Assembly: GCF_016802725.1 (NCBI RefSeq)
Contig: NC_052679.1
Coordinates: 12,939,463 to 13,003,462, forward strand
DNA: 64,000 nt
Direction of reading: 5' to 3'
Origin: Solenopsis invicta
Lineage: Eukaryota > Arthropoda > Insecta > Hymenoptera > Formicidae
Shown piece after piece: positions 42,243 to 53,149 of the stretch. The notes under the pieces were generated by a model. It saw nothing but the letters and a program-made list of their open reading frames with translations. It was not told the origin of the DNA and did no database searches. The first letter of the stretch is position 1. Each line of letters opens with the position of its first letter. The translations under genes were made by a program, and so were the position numbers.

Positions 42243-43564
42243 CGAGGTGTGTTCAAAAAGTATCGCGAATTTTGAATTTTCGCGGGTTATGTATATTCGA
42301 ATTTCGATCTTTTTGTGGCGTTATGTTGGTACTCATGTCTCTCACTTATGCCGACAAGCTCGGCCATTTTGAATGTTCACTTAATTGTTGACAGCTGCTT
42401 TGCTTGCACGTGTTTTGGATCGTCTTCGATTTTTACCTATTCAAAAAAATGGATCAAAGAACCTGTATCAAATTTTGTGTGAAAAACGAAATTAAGTGCG
42501 CGGATGCATTCCGAATGTTGACTGTGGCATACGGAGAAGCTACCTTGGACCGAAGCAACGTTTATCGGTGGTACAAAATGTTCTCAGAAGGCCGAGAAGA
42601 TGTGAACGACGAAGAGCGTTCCGGACGCCCGAGCACTTCAACAACAGACGAAAAAATTAATGAAGTGGAGAAAATGGTATTGGCCAATCGTCGAATCACC
42701 GTTAGAGAAGTTGCTGAGGACCTAAACATATCGATTGGCTCGTGCCATTCGATTTTTATCAATGATTTGGGCATGAGACGGGTCGCCGCGAAATTCGTAC
42801 CAAAATTGCTCAATTGCGACCAAAAACAGCATCGCATGAACATTGCTAATGAGATGTTGGACTCTGTCCGCGACGACCCAAATTTGCTCCAGAGGGTCAT
42901 AACTGGTGACGAATCGTGGGTTTATGGTTATGACGTGGAAACCAAAGCTCAATCATCTCAATGGAAGCTGCCGCACGAACCAAGACCGAAAAAAGCGCGC
43001 CAAGTTCGGTCGAATGTGAAAGTTTTGCTGACAGTTTTCTTCGATTGCAGGGGCGTGGTGCATCATGAGTTCTTGCCACAGGGTAGAACGGTCAATAAGG
43101 AATATTACCTGCAAGTTATGCGCAATTTGCGCGAAGCAATCCGCCAGAAACGCCCGGATTTGTGGAAGAACAAAAATTGGCTTTTGCACCACGATAACGC
43201 CCCTGCTCACACATCGTTGCTTGTGCGCGACTTTTTGGCCAAAAACAACACACTAATGATGCCGCAGCCACCGTATTCCCCAGATCTGGCCCTCTGTGAC
43301 TTTTTCTTGTTCCCTAAACTGAAGAGGCCCATGAAAGGACGACGTTACGCTACGCTTGACGAGATAAAGACGGCATCGAAGGAGGAGTTGAACAAGATAA
43401 AAAAAAAAGATTTTTTGAAGTGCTTCGAAGATTGGAAAAACCGTTGGCACAAGTGTATAATATCTCATGGGGATTACTTTGAAGGGGACAAAATAGATAT
43501 TCATGAATAAATAAATAATTTTTGAAAAAACACAAAATTCGCGATACTTTTTGAACACACCTCG
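42243..43564 (+). mobile_element. Intact mariner, copy B
   Basis: 1322 bp, the same length as copy A (12029-13350). Ends are perfect over ~32 bp, starting CGAGGTGTGTTCAAAAAGTA, with TA on both sides (42241-42242, 43565-43566). It abuts the left tip of the 43569-46755 element. Confidence 0.95.
42449..43510 (+). CDS. Mariner transposase, uninterrupted (copy B)
   Basis: 353 codons from the MDQRTCIKFC methionine, same domains and DD34D spacing as copy A and no stops. Differences from copy A are few: ERSGRP, GVVHHE, DLALCD, GRRYAT, ELNKIKKKD. The Pro-to-Leu change two residues before the third catalytic Asp (DLALCD) alters a very conserved spot and may weaken or abolish activity, while its terminal repeats are perfect. 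Copy A has the reverse condition: conserved Pro, slightly damaged end. Confidence 0.95.
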   Translation: MDQRTCIKFCVKNEIKCADAFRMLTVAYGEATLDRSNVYRWYKMFSEGREDVNDEERSGRPSTSTTDEKINEVEKMVLANRRITVREVAEDLNISIGSCHSIFINDLGMRRVAAKFVPKLLNCDQKQHRMNIANEMLDSVRDDPNLLQRVITGDESWVYGYDVETKAQSSQWKLPHEPRPKKARQVRSNVKVLLTVFFDCRGVVHHEFLPQGRTVNKEYYLQVMRNLREAIRQKRPDLWKNKNWLLHHDNAPAHTSLLVRDFLAKNNTLMMPQPPYSPDLALCDFFLFPKLKRPMKGRRYATLDEIKTASKEELNKIKKKDFLKCFEDWKNRWHKCIISHGDYFEGDKIDIHE

Positions 43565-43667
43565 TATACCCAGATAACAAAATGCGCGCATAGTGAGTTC
43601 ATGGAGCGCGCATGCCGTGCGGATTATCGGCACGGTGTGAGCTCACCGCATCCGACAGATGCGTCAT

Positions 43668-43770
43668 CATATGAGACTCATATTGGTCGCACGTTTGCGG
43701 TACTCATGGGTGCGAGCGATATGAGCCTCAAATGTGTTCTCCAAATGAGACTCATATTGCTCGCATGCAT
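43668..43770. repeat. Left subterminal repeats
   Basis: ATGAGACTCATATTGGTCGCA and ATGAGACTCATATTGCTCGCA occur 74 bp apart, each containing the dyad ATGAG-A-CTCAT; a further GCGAGCGATATGAG lies between. Confidence 0.8.
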
Positions 43771-44008
43771 GCATACGGCATTCAAAAATTCTAATCATTG
43801 CCCATTTTTTTCACGTACTTTTAATGCATTATATATCAATATTTTTATTCATTTTTTTCTGATTTACAATTAAAAATTAACATTATTATATACAATCTTT
43901 AATAAATTAGCATTAAAAATATTAAAAGCATAAAAAGTACTTAAAAAAAATGCGCAGTGATTGGAAGTTCATATAATATTTTGTAAATTTGTTAATATAT
44001 GGGAGGGT

Positions 44009-44125
44009 CTTGTTTTATCACGTTGCAATTGACCACTGCATCCATTCACAGCAAACGATATCTAGAATTTTTTTACTGTTTAAGCACTGCAGTGAATGGT
44101 GGTCAATCGCAACGTGGTTAAAAGA
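44009..44125. mobile_element. Hairpin MITE, ~117 bp
   Basis: TTTTATCACGTTGCAATTGA pairs with the complement of TCAATCGCAACGTGGTTAAA; also CCATTCAC / GTGAATGG. Related text lies near 62442-62475. Confidence 0.75.
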
Positions 44126-44469
44126 AAAATTAACATGTACACAATTAATATTTTGATATTATTTTCAAGAGAATTTTACTTTAATGAAATTCTAATTCAA
44201 AATTTAGTTACAAAGATATTTGAAGTTAAAAATACATACATTTTTGTAGAATTAAGCCTATAATAATTAGAGATTGTATATTCTAAAATTTTAATTTAAA
44301 TGTAAGTAAATGATAGTTTCTTCAATTAGCAATATCTGCAAATATCTAACATATTTTATATATGTTCATAAAACGAACCGTTCATACACCTCTTCGAGGG
44401 AACTTATAAAATAAAATATGCGAGGTCTGTCAACAATAAAATATGAAATGCTTGCTCTCGTATTGTTTC

Positions 44470-44950
44470 CAATGTTTGGCAATATTATCCCACAATTTCC
44501 TAGAAACAAAGAAAAGAATAATATATAAAAATGAAAACATTTACAATATGAAAACCGAGTTTGATAATTTTACAAATATTCTACAAATATTATTTTGTTA
44601 TAGTCAACAGGCAAATACACTGTACTACGAAATTAAAATTTACCTCCATACTTGAATCATATAAATAATAAGTCAATATAAAATAAAAAAAGAATTAACA
44701 AATTGAAATTGTTTTATCGGTTTTATTACAATTGCTCGTGTAATATTGTAGAAAATATAAATACTTTTAATTATTTACTTTTATACTCTACGACCTTGGT
44801 AGTAGTTGTTGAACCAGAAGTTCTAATTTACCACTGTTTGGCGATATTATTCCACAATTTCCTAGAAACAAAGAAAAGAATAATATATAAAAATTAAAAC
44901 ATTCACAAAGTATGAAAATCAAGTTTGATAATTCTACAAGTATTCTACAT
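44470..44950 (+). repeat. Direct repeat, two ~120 bp copies 362 bp apart
   Basis: CACAATTTCCTAGAAACAAA followed by GAAAAGAATAATATATAAAA occurs at 44491 and 44853, with flanking AGTTTGATAATT...ACAA.TATTCTACA in both. Confidence 0.8.
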
Positions 44951-45211
44951 TTTATCATTTAATCGTTATAGAAAATTAATTTGCTTTTACAAAAATTTAA
45001 TAAAGTTTATTAATAACAATAATAATCATAATAATAAGTAAAAATTTCGTAATAATAAAAAATTAGTACTTATAAAATATTTTGAGAAGAAAGCGTTTAA
45101 AAATTATTGAAATAGAAATGCAAATTAAAAAAGTTAGGTTATCTAAAATATATTATACTTATATCAAGTAATAAATATACTACACATAAAAGCAAATTTA
45201 AGACCCAGACT

Positions 45212-45421
45212 TTAATTAATTACCTGAGGTTTTTTTATCCACGGAGATCCGATATTATGTAAAATACTCCAGTTCAATGTAAAAATATTACATATAAAAA
45301 CACGGCACTTGCAAAGTATTACACCACTACCACTGACCATGACCACTACACTCAACTGGCTCAATTGCACTGTCGATGACGAGTCATGATGACCGTTGCG
45401 GCATGGAGAACCATGTACCAT
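45212..45421 (-). other. Weak exon candidate inside the TIR element
   Basis: The minus-strand frame MVHGSPCRNGHHDSSSTVQL... runs to CCTCAG|GTAATT, a good donor-like site. GC content is locally raised. No domain is recognised, so it may be a first exon of the element's gene or nothing. Confidence 0.2.
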
Positions 45422-45424
45422 CGA

Positions 45425-46500
45425 AATGCATACGCAGAAGCTTTTTGCTGCGATTTGTTGGCTAAAGTCGCGTGACTTTATTGAAAATTTTAAATTAATG
45501 AATGCAAATAAAAATCAGAAAATATCAGAAAAAATCAAAATATCAAAATCAAAGATAACATGTTATATTTAATCATACAATGATCGTTTTCTTACTCATA
45601 AAATGCAATAAAAATATAGTTTTACTAATAGTTTTTCTTCTCATAAGTCAAATTTTCTCTTTGTATAATATTTTTGTATATTTTATTATACACAGTACAT
45701 TTAATACATTCTCACATAGTCTCATATACAATATATTTAAAATTTTTTCAGATTTTTTATTTGCTTATAAAAAAATTGTCACTTAAAAAAAATTAAGAAA
45801 AAATTAATTTTTCTACAATTTTTTCTCTATTTTTCAGATTTTCTCCTTTTATATATTATACGTAAATTGTGTTTTTACATACACAGCATTTTTATGTCTT
45901 ATACAATTTATTTTCTCATATTTTTATTTTTGCTTACAAAGAAAGATTAGATTTTTTCATCCAGTTCTGTGATTTCACGGTTCTTAAGATTTGCAAATCT
46001 TAAAAATTCCGTAAAATTACGGTAAGTTATAGATGAAGATTTAAAAAGATTATAATTTGGAAAATTAAAATGAGAAAACCAGAAAACACGGTATAAAATT
46101 GTTTTCTTATACTTATTTTTCAAACTATTTTTTAATTTTTGTCTATAATTTATCGTAATTTTATAAGATTTTAAATCTGCAAACTTTATAATAAAATTAC
46201 AATTGGATAAAAAAAATTAGTTTTTTTATAAACGAATAAAAAAATTTGAAGATTGTGAAATAAATTTTATGAGATATTCTAAGAAAGTATAATACTAAAT
46301 GCTGTGTATGGTGAAATATGAAAAAATACAATATATTTGAAGGAACAAAATTTTTAAATGAGGGAGAAAAACTTATATATATTTTCTTCATTTATTTTTA
46401 TAAGAAAATGATCATTCAATGAGTAAATATGGTATATTATTTAAGAAATTACAAGATATTTTTAAATAAACATAAGATATTTTTTGAAAAATTATGAAAA
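45425..46500. other. AT-rich interior of the TIR element
   Basis: A/T-rich; a diffuse dyad pairs ACATACACAGCATTTTTATG (45878) with ATGCTGTGTATGG (46302) and an imperfect GATTTGCAAATC palindrome lies at 45991. No gene. Confidence 0.4.
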
Positions 46501-46509
46501 AATTTTTTT

Positions 46510-46735
46510 ATCAGAGTTACGCGTGCTCCCATCACATCGTGAGGGCAGCGTGATACGTTCTTGTGTGCACGGCGGGATTATCACGTTACCCTTACGCCGT
46601 GAAATGTTCCCATCACGGCGTGATTGCATTATGCGAGCTTTTACGCGTACATGCGTGCGCCCATCACATTGTGAGGGCACTGTGATGCACTTTTGCACGC
46701 ACAACGTGATCATCACGTCGTGAGGATAACGTGAA
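46510..46735. repeat. Right subterminal cluster of TCAC-N-GTGA dyads
   Basis: At least five near-palindromes of the form TCACNNNGTGA (CATCACATCGTGAG, CATCACGGCGTGATT, CATCACATTGTGAG, CATCACGTCGTGAGG and partial ones) in about 225 bp. A ~65 bp block starting GCGTGCTCCCATCACAT is repeated starting GCGTGCGCCCATCACAT 141 bp later. Confidence 0.8.
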
Positions 46736-46759
46736 CTCACGAATTGTTATCTGGGTACA

Positions 46760-47250
46760 TTTTCCTTCTCTACTTTTTTTTTATACTATTACTCTTCTCA
46801 CGGTCTCCGTACCTTTATACATTCCTTACAATCTCATTCTATTCCTTCATTCTCACATTTACAATATGCCATCCTTTCTCCATAAACCATTTTGCCAGAT
46901 TCCTTGCATTACCTGTCACATTTTCTTTCTCATAGCTGTTTCTGCTATTGTTTCTACCGTCTTATTCTTTTAATATTTCTCCTAACGCTCTTTCTTTTTG
47001 CATACCATCACCTTTTTTATTTTCCTCACCTTCCTCGTTTAATTCCATTACCTTCCTACTTTACCGGCTCTCCTGGAATCTCTTGCCTCATTGTTCGCCT
47101 TAACCTATTTTTGTTTTTTCCTTCTGTATTTTCCAATATTATCACAAATCCTTTTCCCCTAATTTTGCCTCCAATTACCTGTCTTCTCTACCTTCCTACC
47201 TCTCTAGTTTATACCTCTTTACTTTCCTAATTCTTTTTAATATAATACAA
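46760..47250. other. Pyrimidine-rich intronic stretch
   Basis: T/C-rich low-complexity sequence leading into the CT microsatellite. The long open frames here (for example 46892-47230) come from the pyrimidine bias, not from a gene. Confidence 0.5.

Positions 47251-47308
<58 letters not shown>
47251..47308 (+). repeat. Microsatellite (CT)n
   Basis: About 29 CT units. Confidence 0.95.
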
Positions 47309-47313
<5 letters not shown>

Positions 47314-47481
47314 CATCTGCACGCCATCGCACCACTTAATCAAGTCCCCTGGCTCAAATGAATTAATCATATAATTATAAACATAAAGCGTTTTAGGAGC
47401 CACCGCGGTTGTTTGTGCGTAAAAATATAATTACGCAAAACTGACGAACTTACAGAGTGTGATAAGAGAGTACAGCGTATA

Positions 47482-47859
47482 CAGGGTGATTTAGAACGAC
47501 TCATGTGTCCCTGTAAAAACGTGTTCTTGAATAAATTCTGAGATGATTTTTCCTGTACAAAAATTTTGTCCGACACTTACTTTTTGAATAATAAGAGGAT
47601 AAAGTTAGCGAATCACGGGCCGTGTACACATGGTAGACAAAGGCGGCGCAACTCACCGTCCGACACAGGTAAGCGCCCGCGTCGGACGGTAAGTTGCGCC
47701 GCCTTTGTCTACCATGTGTACACGGCCCGTGATTCGCTAACTTTATCCTCTTATTATTCAAAAAGTAAGCGTCGGACAAAATTTTCGTACAGGAAAAATC
47801 GTCTTAGAATTTATTCAAGAACACGTCTTTACAAGGACACATCGTTCTGAATCACCCTG
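47482..47859. mobile_element. Long hairpin MITE, 378 bp, TA target duplication
   Basis: CAGGGTGATTTAGAACGACT at the left pairs with the right end ...GAATCACCCTG; TA flanks (47480-47481, 47860-47861). Arms of ~170 bp are almost perfect complements around a short core (GTCCGACACAGG...GCGTCGGAC). Mirror open frames on both strands are a consequence of the palindrome. It sits 140 bp upstream of an exon. Confidence 0.9.
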
Positions 47860-48000
47860 TATGAGCGATATGATAGTATATTACAATGTATCGAGATATC
47901 AATATACGCGGTTTGTTGCAGTTTAATTGCGGTTCCATTTGAATTAATTTTATTCCATCAGTTTTAATTTTAATTTTTATAAGAATAATTTTTGTTGTAG

Positions 48001-48131
48001 AGATTGGAACCCGAATGTTCTTGAATGTAAAACAAAAATTATAACAAGACGAAAGGATACAACTTACGGAATGGGTATCGAAAATCGACGCTCGCCTTCG
48101 ACATCTCCAGAATCCAAACTACAGCGACAAG
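48001..48131 (+). CDS. R3HCC1-like gene, middle exon
   Basis: Acceptor TTTTTGTTGTAG, then one base completing Arg with the R3H exon, then DWNPNVLECKTKIITRRKDT, TYGMGIENRRSPSTSP, ESKLQRQ, and a donor G|GTGTTA, phase 1. The content is basic and Ser/Pro-rich, as in linkers after R3H domains. Splice phase with both neighbours and the absence of stops are the evidence. Confidence 0.75.
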
Positions 48132-48230
48132 GTGTTATGAAAATAATTTAATTGATAATGTGTTATACGACAAGTATATTTTGAAACAATTTTATTCCGA
48201 TACGTATTAAAATTTTTGTTTGATTTTTAG

Positions 48231-48345
48231 CCAAGTTGATACCATCGGTTGAGATTTACAGACCGCCAGCAGCTAGGAGGATTAATAATTCTTCACAGAT
48301 AAATAGTATACCGATACAATCGACTACAGATTTTTCTTTGGTCAA
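48231..48345 (+). CDS. R3HCC1-like gene, exon with EJC-binding-like motif
   Basis: Acceptor TTTGATTTTTAG, then (A)KLIPSVEIYRPPAARRINNS and SSQINSIPIQSTTDFSLVK, donor AA|GTAAGA, phase 2. EIYRPPAARR resembles the LYVPxxRR exon-junction-complex-binding motif present in R3HCC1, R3HCC1L and SMG6. With the R3H exon this makes R3HCC1 the best family call. The RRM-like C-terminal part of that family was not found, so the gene probably continues beyond the window or in an unrecognised exon to the right. Confidence 0.75.
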
Positions 48346-48824
48346 GTAAGACTTATTATATTATTATTGTTAATCATAATTATTGCATAATTATTTTGAA
48401 ATAAATGTATGTTCTAAAAAATATCCACATCAGAAGTGTGGATTTTAATACTCACATGGGAGTGTGCTTTGACTATAGGTGTGTGTATATAATTCTCATC
48501 ATGTTGGTGTGAAATTAACAGTCTGGTGTAGGGTGGTTAGTGTGGTGTAGCGGTATGAATTTCTTCGTCAAAAATGGCGTAAAACTTAAAACTATCGAAA
48601 ATATGATTTTTAGTTTCCTTACATCAAATGGCATTATCAAAAAGCGATATTTGCTCATATTGAAGGATACACTATTTTTCAAGAACAGAGCAAATTTATA
48701 TTTTTTAGCAATATTTTTTTTTTACTGGCTTTCATACCGAATGCAATATCGAATATTTTTCGTTGCTCATTATATCAACTATTATTTTTAACATTATGTG
48801 CACCATCGAATCACCATGAATAAC
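48346..48824. other. Intronic stretch
   Basis: No repeat or exon recognised; the open frame at 48540-48791 is AT-rich and hydrophobic by composition. Confidence 0.4.
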
Positions 48825-48990
48825 GTTTATAGCGTTTTTCACTAGAAAAACTAGTGCGCACTGAGTGTGCACTCACTGCTGGCAATTGGACGTTTCGGTT
48901 CGCGCGATGACGGTGCCAACGGAAACGTCCAATTACCTGCGGCGAGTGCACACTCAGTGCGCACTAAATTTTTCAATGAAAAATGCTATC
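48825..48990. mobile_element. Hairpin MITE, ~165 bp
   Basis: AGTGCGCACTGAGTGTGCAC at 48851 pairs with GTGCACACTCAGTGCGCACT at 48948; also AATTGGACGTTTC / GAAACGTCCAATT. Arms about 65 bp. Confidence 0.85.
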
Positions 48991-49204
48991 AGAAACTTCA
49001 ATATCTACCTTATAAAAACATAAAACTGCGGGAAAATATTTTTATTTAAAATAATTACATTAAAAAGCTGGAAAAAAGAACTAAAACTTTCTCATATATC
49101 TAAACTAAACCCATGTAGCATTGAATGTTGCGGAAAGTTTTCTGAAAAGTTTAACTTTTCACATTATACGAGTAATAATTCTGAAAGGATTATGCTGTAT
49201 GTAT

Positions 49205-49397
49205 ATACAGTTAGGAGCTAAAAGGTTGCAACACATTTTCTTTGATGGTTTTTGGAATGTAGACTTGCCCATCGAACGGCGAACGTAATTGGTTCTTACC
49301 TGTGGATCCAACCAATTACGTTTACTGATCGATGAGCAAGTCTACATTATAAAAACTATCGAAAAAGAAGTGTTGTAATCTTTTAGCTTCTAACTAT
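49205..49397. mobile_element. Hairpin MITE, first of a tandem pair
   Basis: GAGCTAAAAGGTTGCAACAC near the left pairs with GTGTTGTAATCTTTTAGCTTC at the right; TAGACTTGC / GCAAGTCTA and CCAATTACGT dyads inside. Confidence 0.8.
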
Positions 49398-49565
49398 ACG
49401 TGTTGTGAGCTGAAAGGTTGCAACACATTTTTTTTTTATGGTTTTGTAGACTTGCTTATCGAACGGCGAACGTCATTGGTTCTTACCTGTGGATCCAACC
49501 AATTAAGTATTGAATCATCTAACCATCGAAGAAAATGTGTTGCAACTTTTTAGCTCACGACTGTA
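49398..49565. mobile_element. Hairpin MITE, second of the tandem pair
   Basis: Same family: GTGAGCTGAAAGGTTGCAAC pairs with GTTGCAACTTTTTAGCTCAC. Its right half has lost the TAGACTTGC partner, so it is shorter and less symmetric. Confidence 0.8.
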
Positions 49566-49956
49566 CAGGAGGTTCCACGAATGCCTTAATACATGAACTT
49601 GTATGCGTATCAAGGCATATCGATATGGTAGATTCGGCGTGTTCCGACTCTAGATATTTTTATATCATGCCTGTCATCTGGCGATTATATTCAATTAAAT
49701 TATTAATAATAATTTACCTCTTTTTGTTTTAGTCAAATTTTTCTTAGACTAAAGTATATAATCAATTTTTAAGTCGAAATTAAATGTAATTGGTTTACTT
49801 TAAGAAAATTAATAAATATTGATAATAAATATAAATGTTATATTAATTTTTAAAATATATATGTATTTTATATGACTTTTAAATGCAATTTAAATGTTAT
49901 TTAATTTAACTAATATTTTGTAGATGTTTAAATTTTTTAATTGAGATTTTTCTATA

Positions 49957-50402
49957 CAGGGTATCAGATAAATACCGTCCCTGGTTTCGTGGATTGATAG
50001 ATCAAGTAAAACTGAGCAGAAAAGTCCTTTACCATTTTTTAATATTTGCCAATAGTTAACGAGATAAAAATTAATAAAGTCTGCGAATAAGCGCGTATCA
50101 CCGCGCGTAAGGACCGCCCGCTCGTCGTCGAAACGTCAGCTGCCGCGGTGCGGTGAGGAGGGAAAAGCAGCAGTAGCTATGGCCCGCGAGCGGCGCGGCA
50201 AGGAGGGAGAAGGCTACCGCGGCTGCCTACGTCTCGGCAAGCGGTGGTTTTTGCACGCGGTGATACGCGCTTATTTGCAGACTTTATTAATTTTTATCTT
50301 GTTAACTATGGCGAGTATTTAAAAAAAGTAAAGGACTTTTCTGCGCAGTTTACTTAATGTATCAATCCACGAAATCAGGGACGGTATTTATCTGACACCC
50401 TG
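49957..50402. mobile_element. Hairpin MITE, 446 bp, inserted in the left giant arm
   Basis: CAGGGTATCAGATAAATACC pairs with GGTATTTATCTGACACCCTG, TA on both sides (49955-49956, 50403-50404). Arms ~150 bp; the loop is very GC-rich (50100-50260). The right giant arm lacks it, which dates it after the arm duplication. Confidence 0.9.
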
Positions 50403-51091
50403 TATATTCAAGATAAAGACTTTAAGATTATAAGCAAAATAAATAAAATAAAGAATGAGGATAAAATTATAGACAAATTAAAGAATTTAAATAAATGAAA
50501 GGATTTAATAAAGTAATTTTAATATCAAAGATTTAAAAAATTAATCTAATTAAAAAAAATTGAATTCTGAAGGGTATTCGATTATTTGAAATTGGATCAA
50601 ATCTACATTCAAATGCGAATGTTTTTTCACAATCTTGGAATGATTTTTTTTTTAATTAATAAAAGGCCTAGCGGAATAAGTATGGTGAAAGTGCCCTCAA
50701 GTGGTTTTTTTTTTAGTTGGTCTTTTTTTCATGAAGACTCGACCAAGATAGAGCGAAAAAACGATTTTTTTTACATTTTTACGATTTTTTTAGTATCAAA
50801 TTTAAATAAAATTTTGAAAAACTTCTAAAAAATCAATTGCACGTAGACATTAATAAAAATATTTTTTACATTTGTTTTTGATGCAAATTTTGATTAAAAA
50901 AGAAATGAAAATAACTTTAACATTTTTTCCATCGTGATTTTGTTGATTTACCACTTTGAAAAAATTTCATGTGGTCTCTGTTCTTAACTTCTACAAAATA
51001 TATTTTTATCAGATTTTTTTTGTAAGGTGCGCCACAATAAAAAAATTAAAATAACATTATTTTCGTTAATTTTTTTCAAAAAATGAGCAGA

Positions 51092-51384
51092 TAAATTGTT
51101 TTTATTAGCTCTTTAAGGTTTTATTTGTTTATAAAATTCCATATTGAAATATTTGCTCATCACAAGTTGAAAGTTAGTGATAGTTAAATAATTTTTAATT
51201 TTTATAATTCCATAACATAAACATTTATTTCATATTTATAAAATAAAAACCTTATGTTATAAAATTATAAAAATTAAAAAATAGTTTACCTATCACAAAC
51301 TTTCAACTTGTGATCAGCAAAACATTTCAATATGGAACTTTATAGACAAATAAAACGTTAAAGAGTTGATAAAAACGATTTACC
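51092..51384. mobile_element. Hairpin element, ~290 bp
   Basis: AGATAAATTGTTTTTATTAG pairs with the complement at the right (AAACGATTTACCT region), arms ~128 bp, AT-rich. Directly followed by the LTR-like block. Confidence 0.75.
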
Positions 51385-51385
51385 T

Positions 51386-52075
51386 TGTAACGAACCGCCC
51401 TGTTAGCACTCCCCAGACCGTCCATTGTCCCATGCTGTCCAGCCGAACATACGCTGGACAGCAGCGAAAGGCGCAACGCGCCGGTAAACTTTTCTTCACA
51501 TTCGTGCGCGTTTAAACGAGGCATCCGCGTAACGGCAATCTCGACGCGCATGCGCAGTCGTCGCCGATCTCGAAAGTTTGAGAGCACGCTGCTTCTCCGT
51601 GCCCGATCTCGAGTGGCGGGAATGCAGGCTTTGCTTCCGATCGTTCCCGAGCATCCCCCTACTACCGAGCTCGTGTATATAAGTCACGAGAGCGCGCATC
51701 TTGTGGCTCTCTTCTTCCTGATCCATCCGACCAGAAGAAGCCACCTAGATCCCGAAAAGGAGTCAAGCCTTGGCTTCCGCGGAGTACTCTTTGCCAGTGA
51801 CCGCTCCTATCTCGCTCTTCCGCCGAGTACCGTGGATTCAAATAATTTGGGCTCCGGCAAGCAATCTTGCCTGCTTGACGGAAAATCTCCTTCAGTTTCC
51901 TGCTCTCGGCAACGCTCCACGATCAGGGGTGCGGGGATTCCGTGCCTCTACCAAATGCTTTTGGCGTGGACGTTGAAATCTAGCAGTGGTATTAACCAAA
52001 GAAGTAAGAATATCAGGAAGGAGGCTTTCTAGTAACTCGTGAAACGGAAATAGCCCTCCTAAGATGGCTGCCAAA
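51386..52075 (+). mobile_element. LTR-like block with TATA promoter
   Basis: Begins TGTAACGAACCGCC right after the hairpin and is GC-rich. A clear TATA box, GTGTATATAAGTC (51674-51686), is followed at the proper distance by GC-rich initiator-like sequence, as in insect LTRs. The end is uncertain; no second LTR was found (the block at 56645-57195 differs). The open frame at 51550-52032 has no known domain. Confidence 0.5.
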
Positions 52076-53149
52076 TCGTTAAGCGCCATTATTTGAACCT
52101 CTATTCTCGTGACCTCTACACGAGATTTATATGTAGATTTATATGTAAATATTGAAATTTTTAAGTTATACAAAACATGAAATTTTTAAGTTATACAAAA
52201 CATGAAATTTTTAAGTTGTACAAATATACAGGGTGTTCGTTAATGGTTGTCCAGCCTTTTACCGTACGTAGATGCCGTACCGACTGAGCTTGCTAATTTG
52301 CTAAACGTTTCCTAGATGACAGCTGCTTCGGTTGAGCGCGCGAACGCGATCTCGCAGGACCGAGTGACACGTACAGGCCCCTGGTGAAAATTTTTCTCAT
52401 ATTTTTTTCGTATAATTTTTCCGAACATCTGTATAATTTTTTATGAAACGTTATAAAATGTAAAAAAGTTAAAAGTATTTTTTTAAAACTGTGAGATGAG
52501 AAAGCTCAGAATACTTCAGAATGTACGTGTATGAAAAGTTCTAACAATAAGAGATGTAGACTTTCTAAGTATTATTTCTACGTATTTCTGAAAAATGTTC
52601 CTATTCGTATAAAAATTATGAGAAAAACTGTAACCAGGAATGTTAAATTCTATAAACGAGAAATTTTATAAAAAATTATTAGAATAGTTTTTACCGGGGA
52701 AAGCTGTGCATACTTTGTTATATTACATTTGTTACTAAGATTACTATTTCTATTTATTAATCAAATTAATAAATAAAGTAGTAAATAGAAACGTAGAATA
52801 CTGAATACATTTAATAATATATCCACACAATTTTTATCACAAATTTTTAATACTTGTAATCTTTTGAATTTAAATATTATCTTTGAAGTACTTTGAATTT
52901 AAAGAACTTCAGAAATAATATTGTAATGTGATATCAAGTAATGAAAGCTGAATGGTAACGTGGACTTCCACACCACCTTTGAGGTTCCACGATTGGCGCG
53001 TTAGGTTTTTTGAAGTGGACCTTCGCCTAGAGCCATATTATACCACATTAAAGACCTATTTTTTTGGTACATAAAGCTTAAATAGATATTTTGAAGTCAT
53101 ATTGCGTAAGAACACACGTAGATGAAAAGTTACATCTACGTATGATCGT

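Larger units (their letters stand above)
43569..46755. mobile_element. 3.2 kb TIR element with subterminal dyad clusters
   Basis: CCCAGATAACAA at the left and TTGTTATCTGGG at the right are perfect complements, flanked by TA (43567-43568, 46756-46757). Both subterminal zones (about 43600-43770 and 46510-46735) are GC-richer and packed with short palindromes, unlike the AT-rich interior. No transposase recognised. Within it are a hairpin MITE, a direct repeat and a possible small exon (45225-45421, minus). Confidence 0.65.

Noticed and set aside
46892..47230. Hydrophobic 112-codon frame, possible membrane protein
   Set aside because: Pyrimidine-rich low-complexity DNA gives Leu/Phe/Ser/Pro runs on this strand; no domain or start context.
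47501..47850. Two similar proteins encoded on opposite strands
   Set aside because: Both are translations of the two arms of one perfect hairpin MITE.
51550..52032. 160-codon frame
   Set aside because: Lies in an LTR-like block downstream of a TATA box; composition is GC-driven and no gag or other motif is seen.
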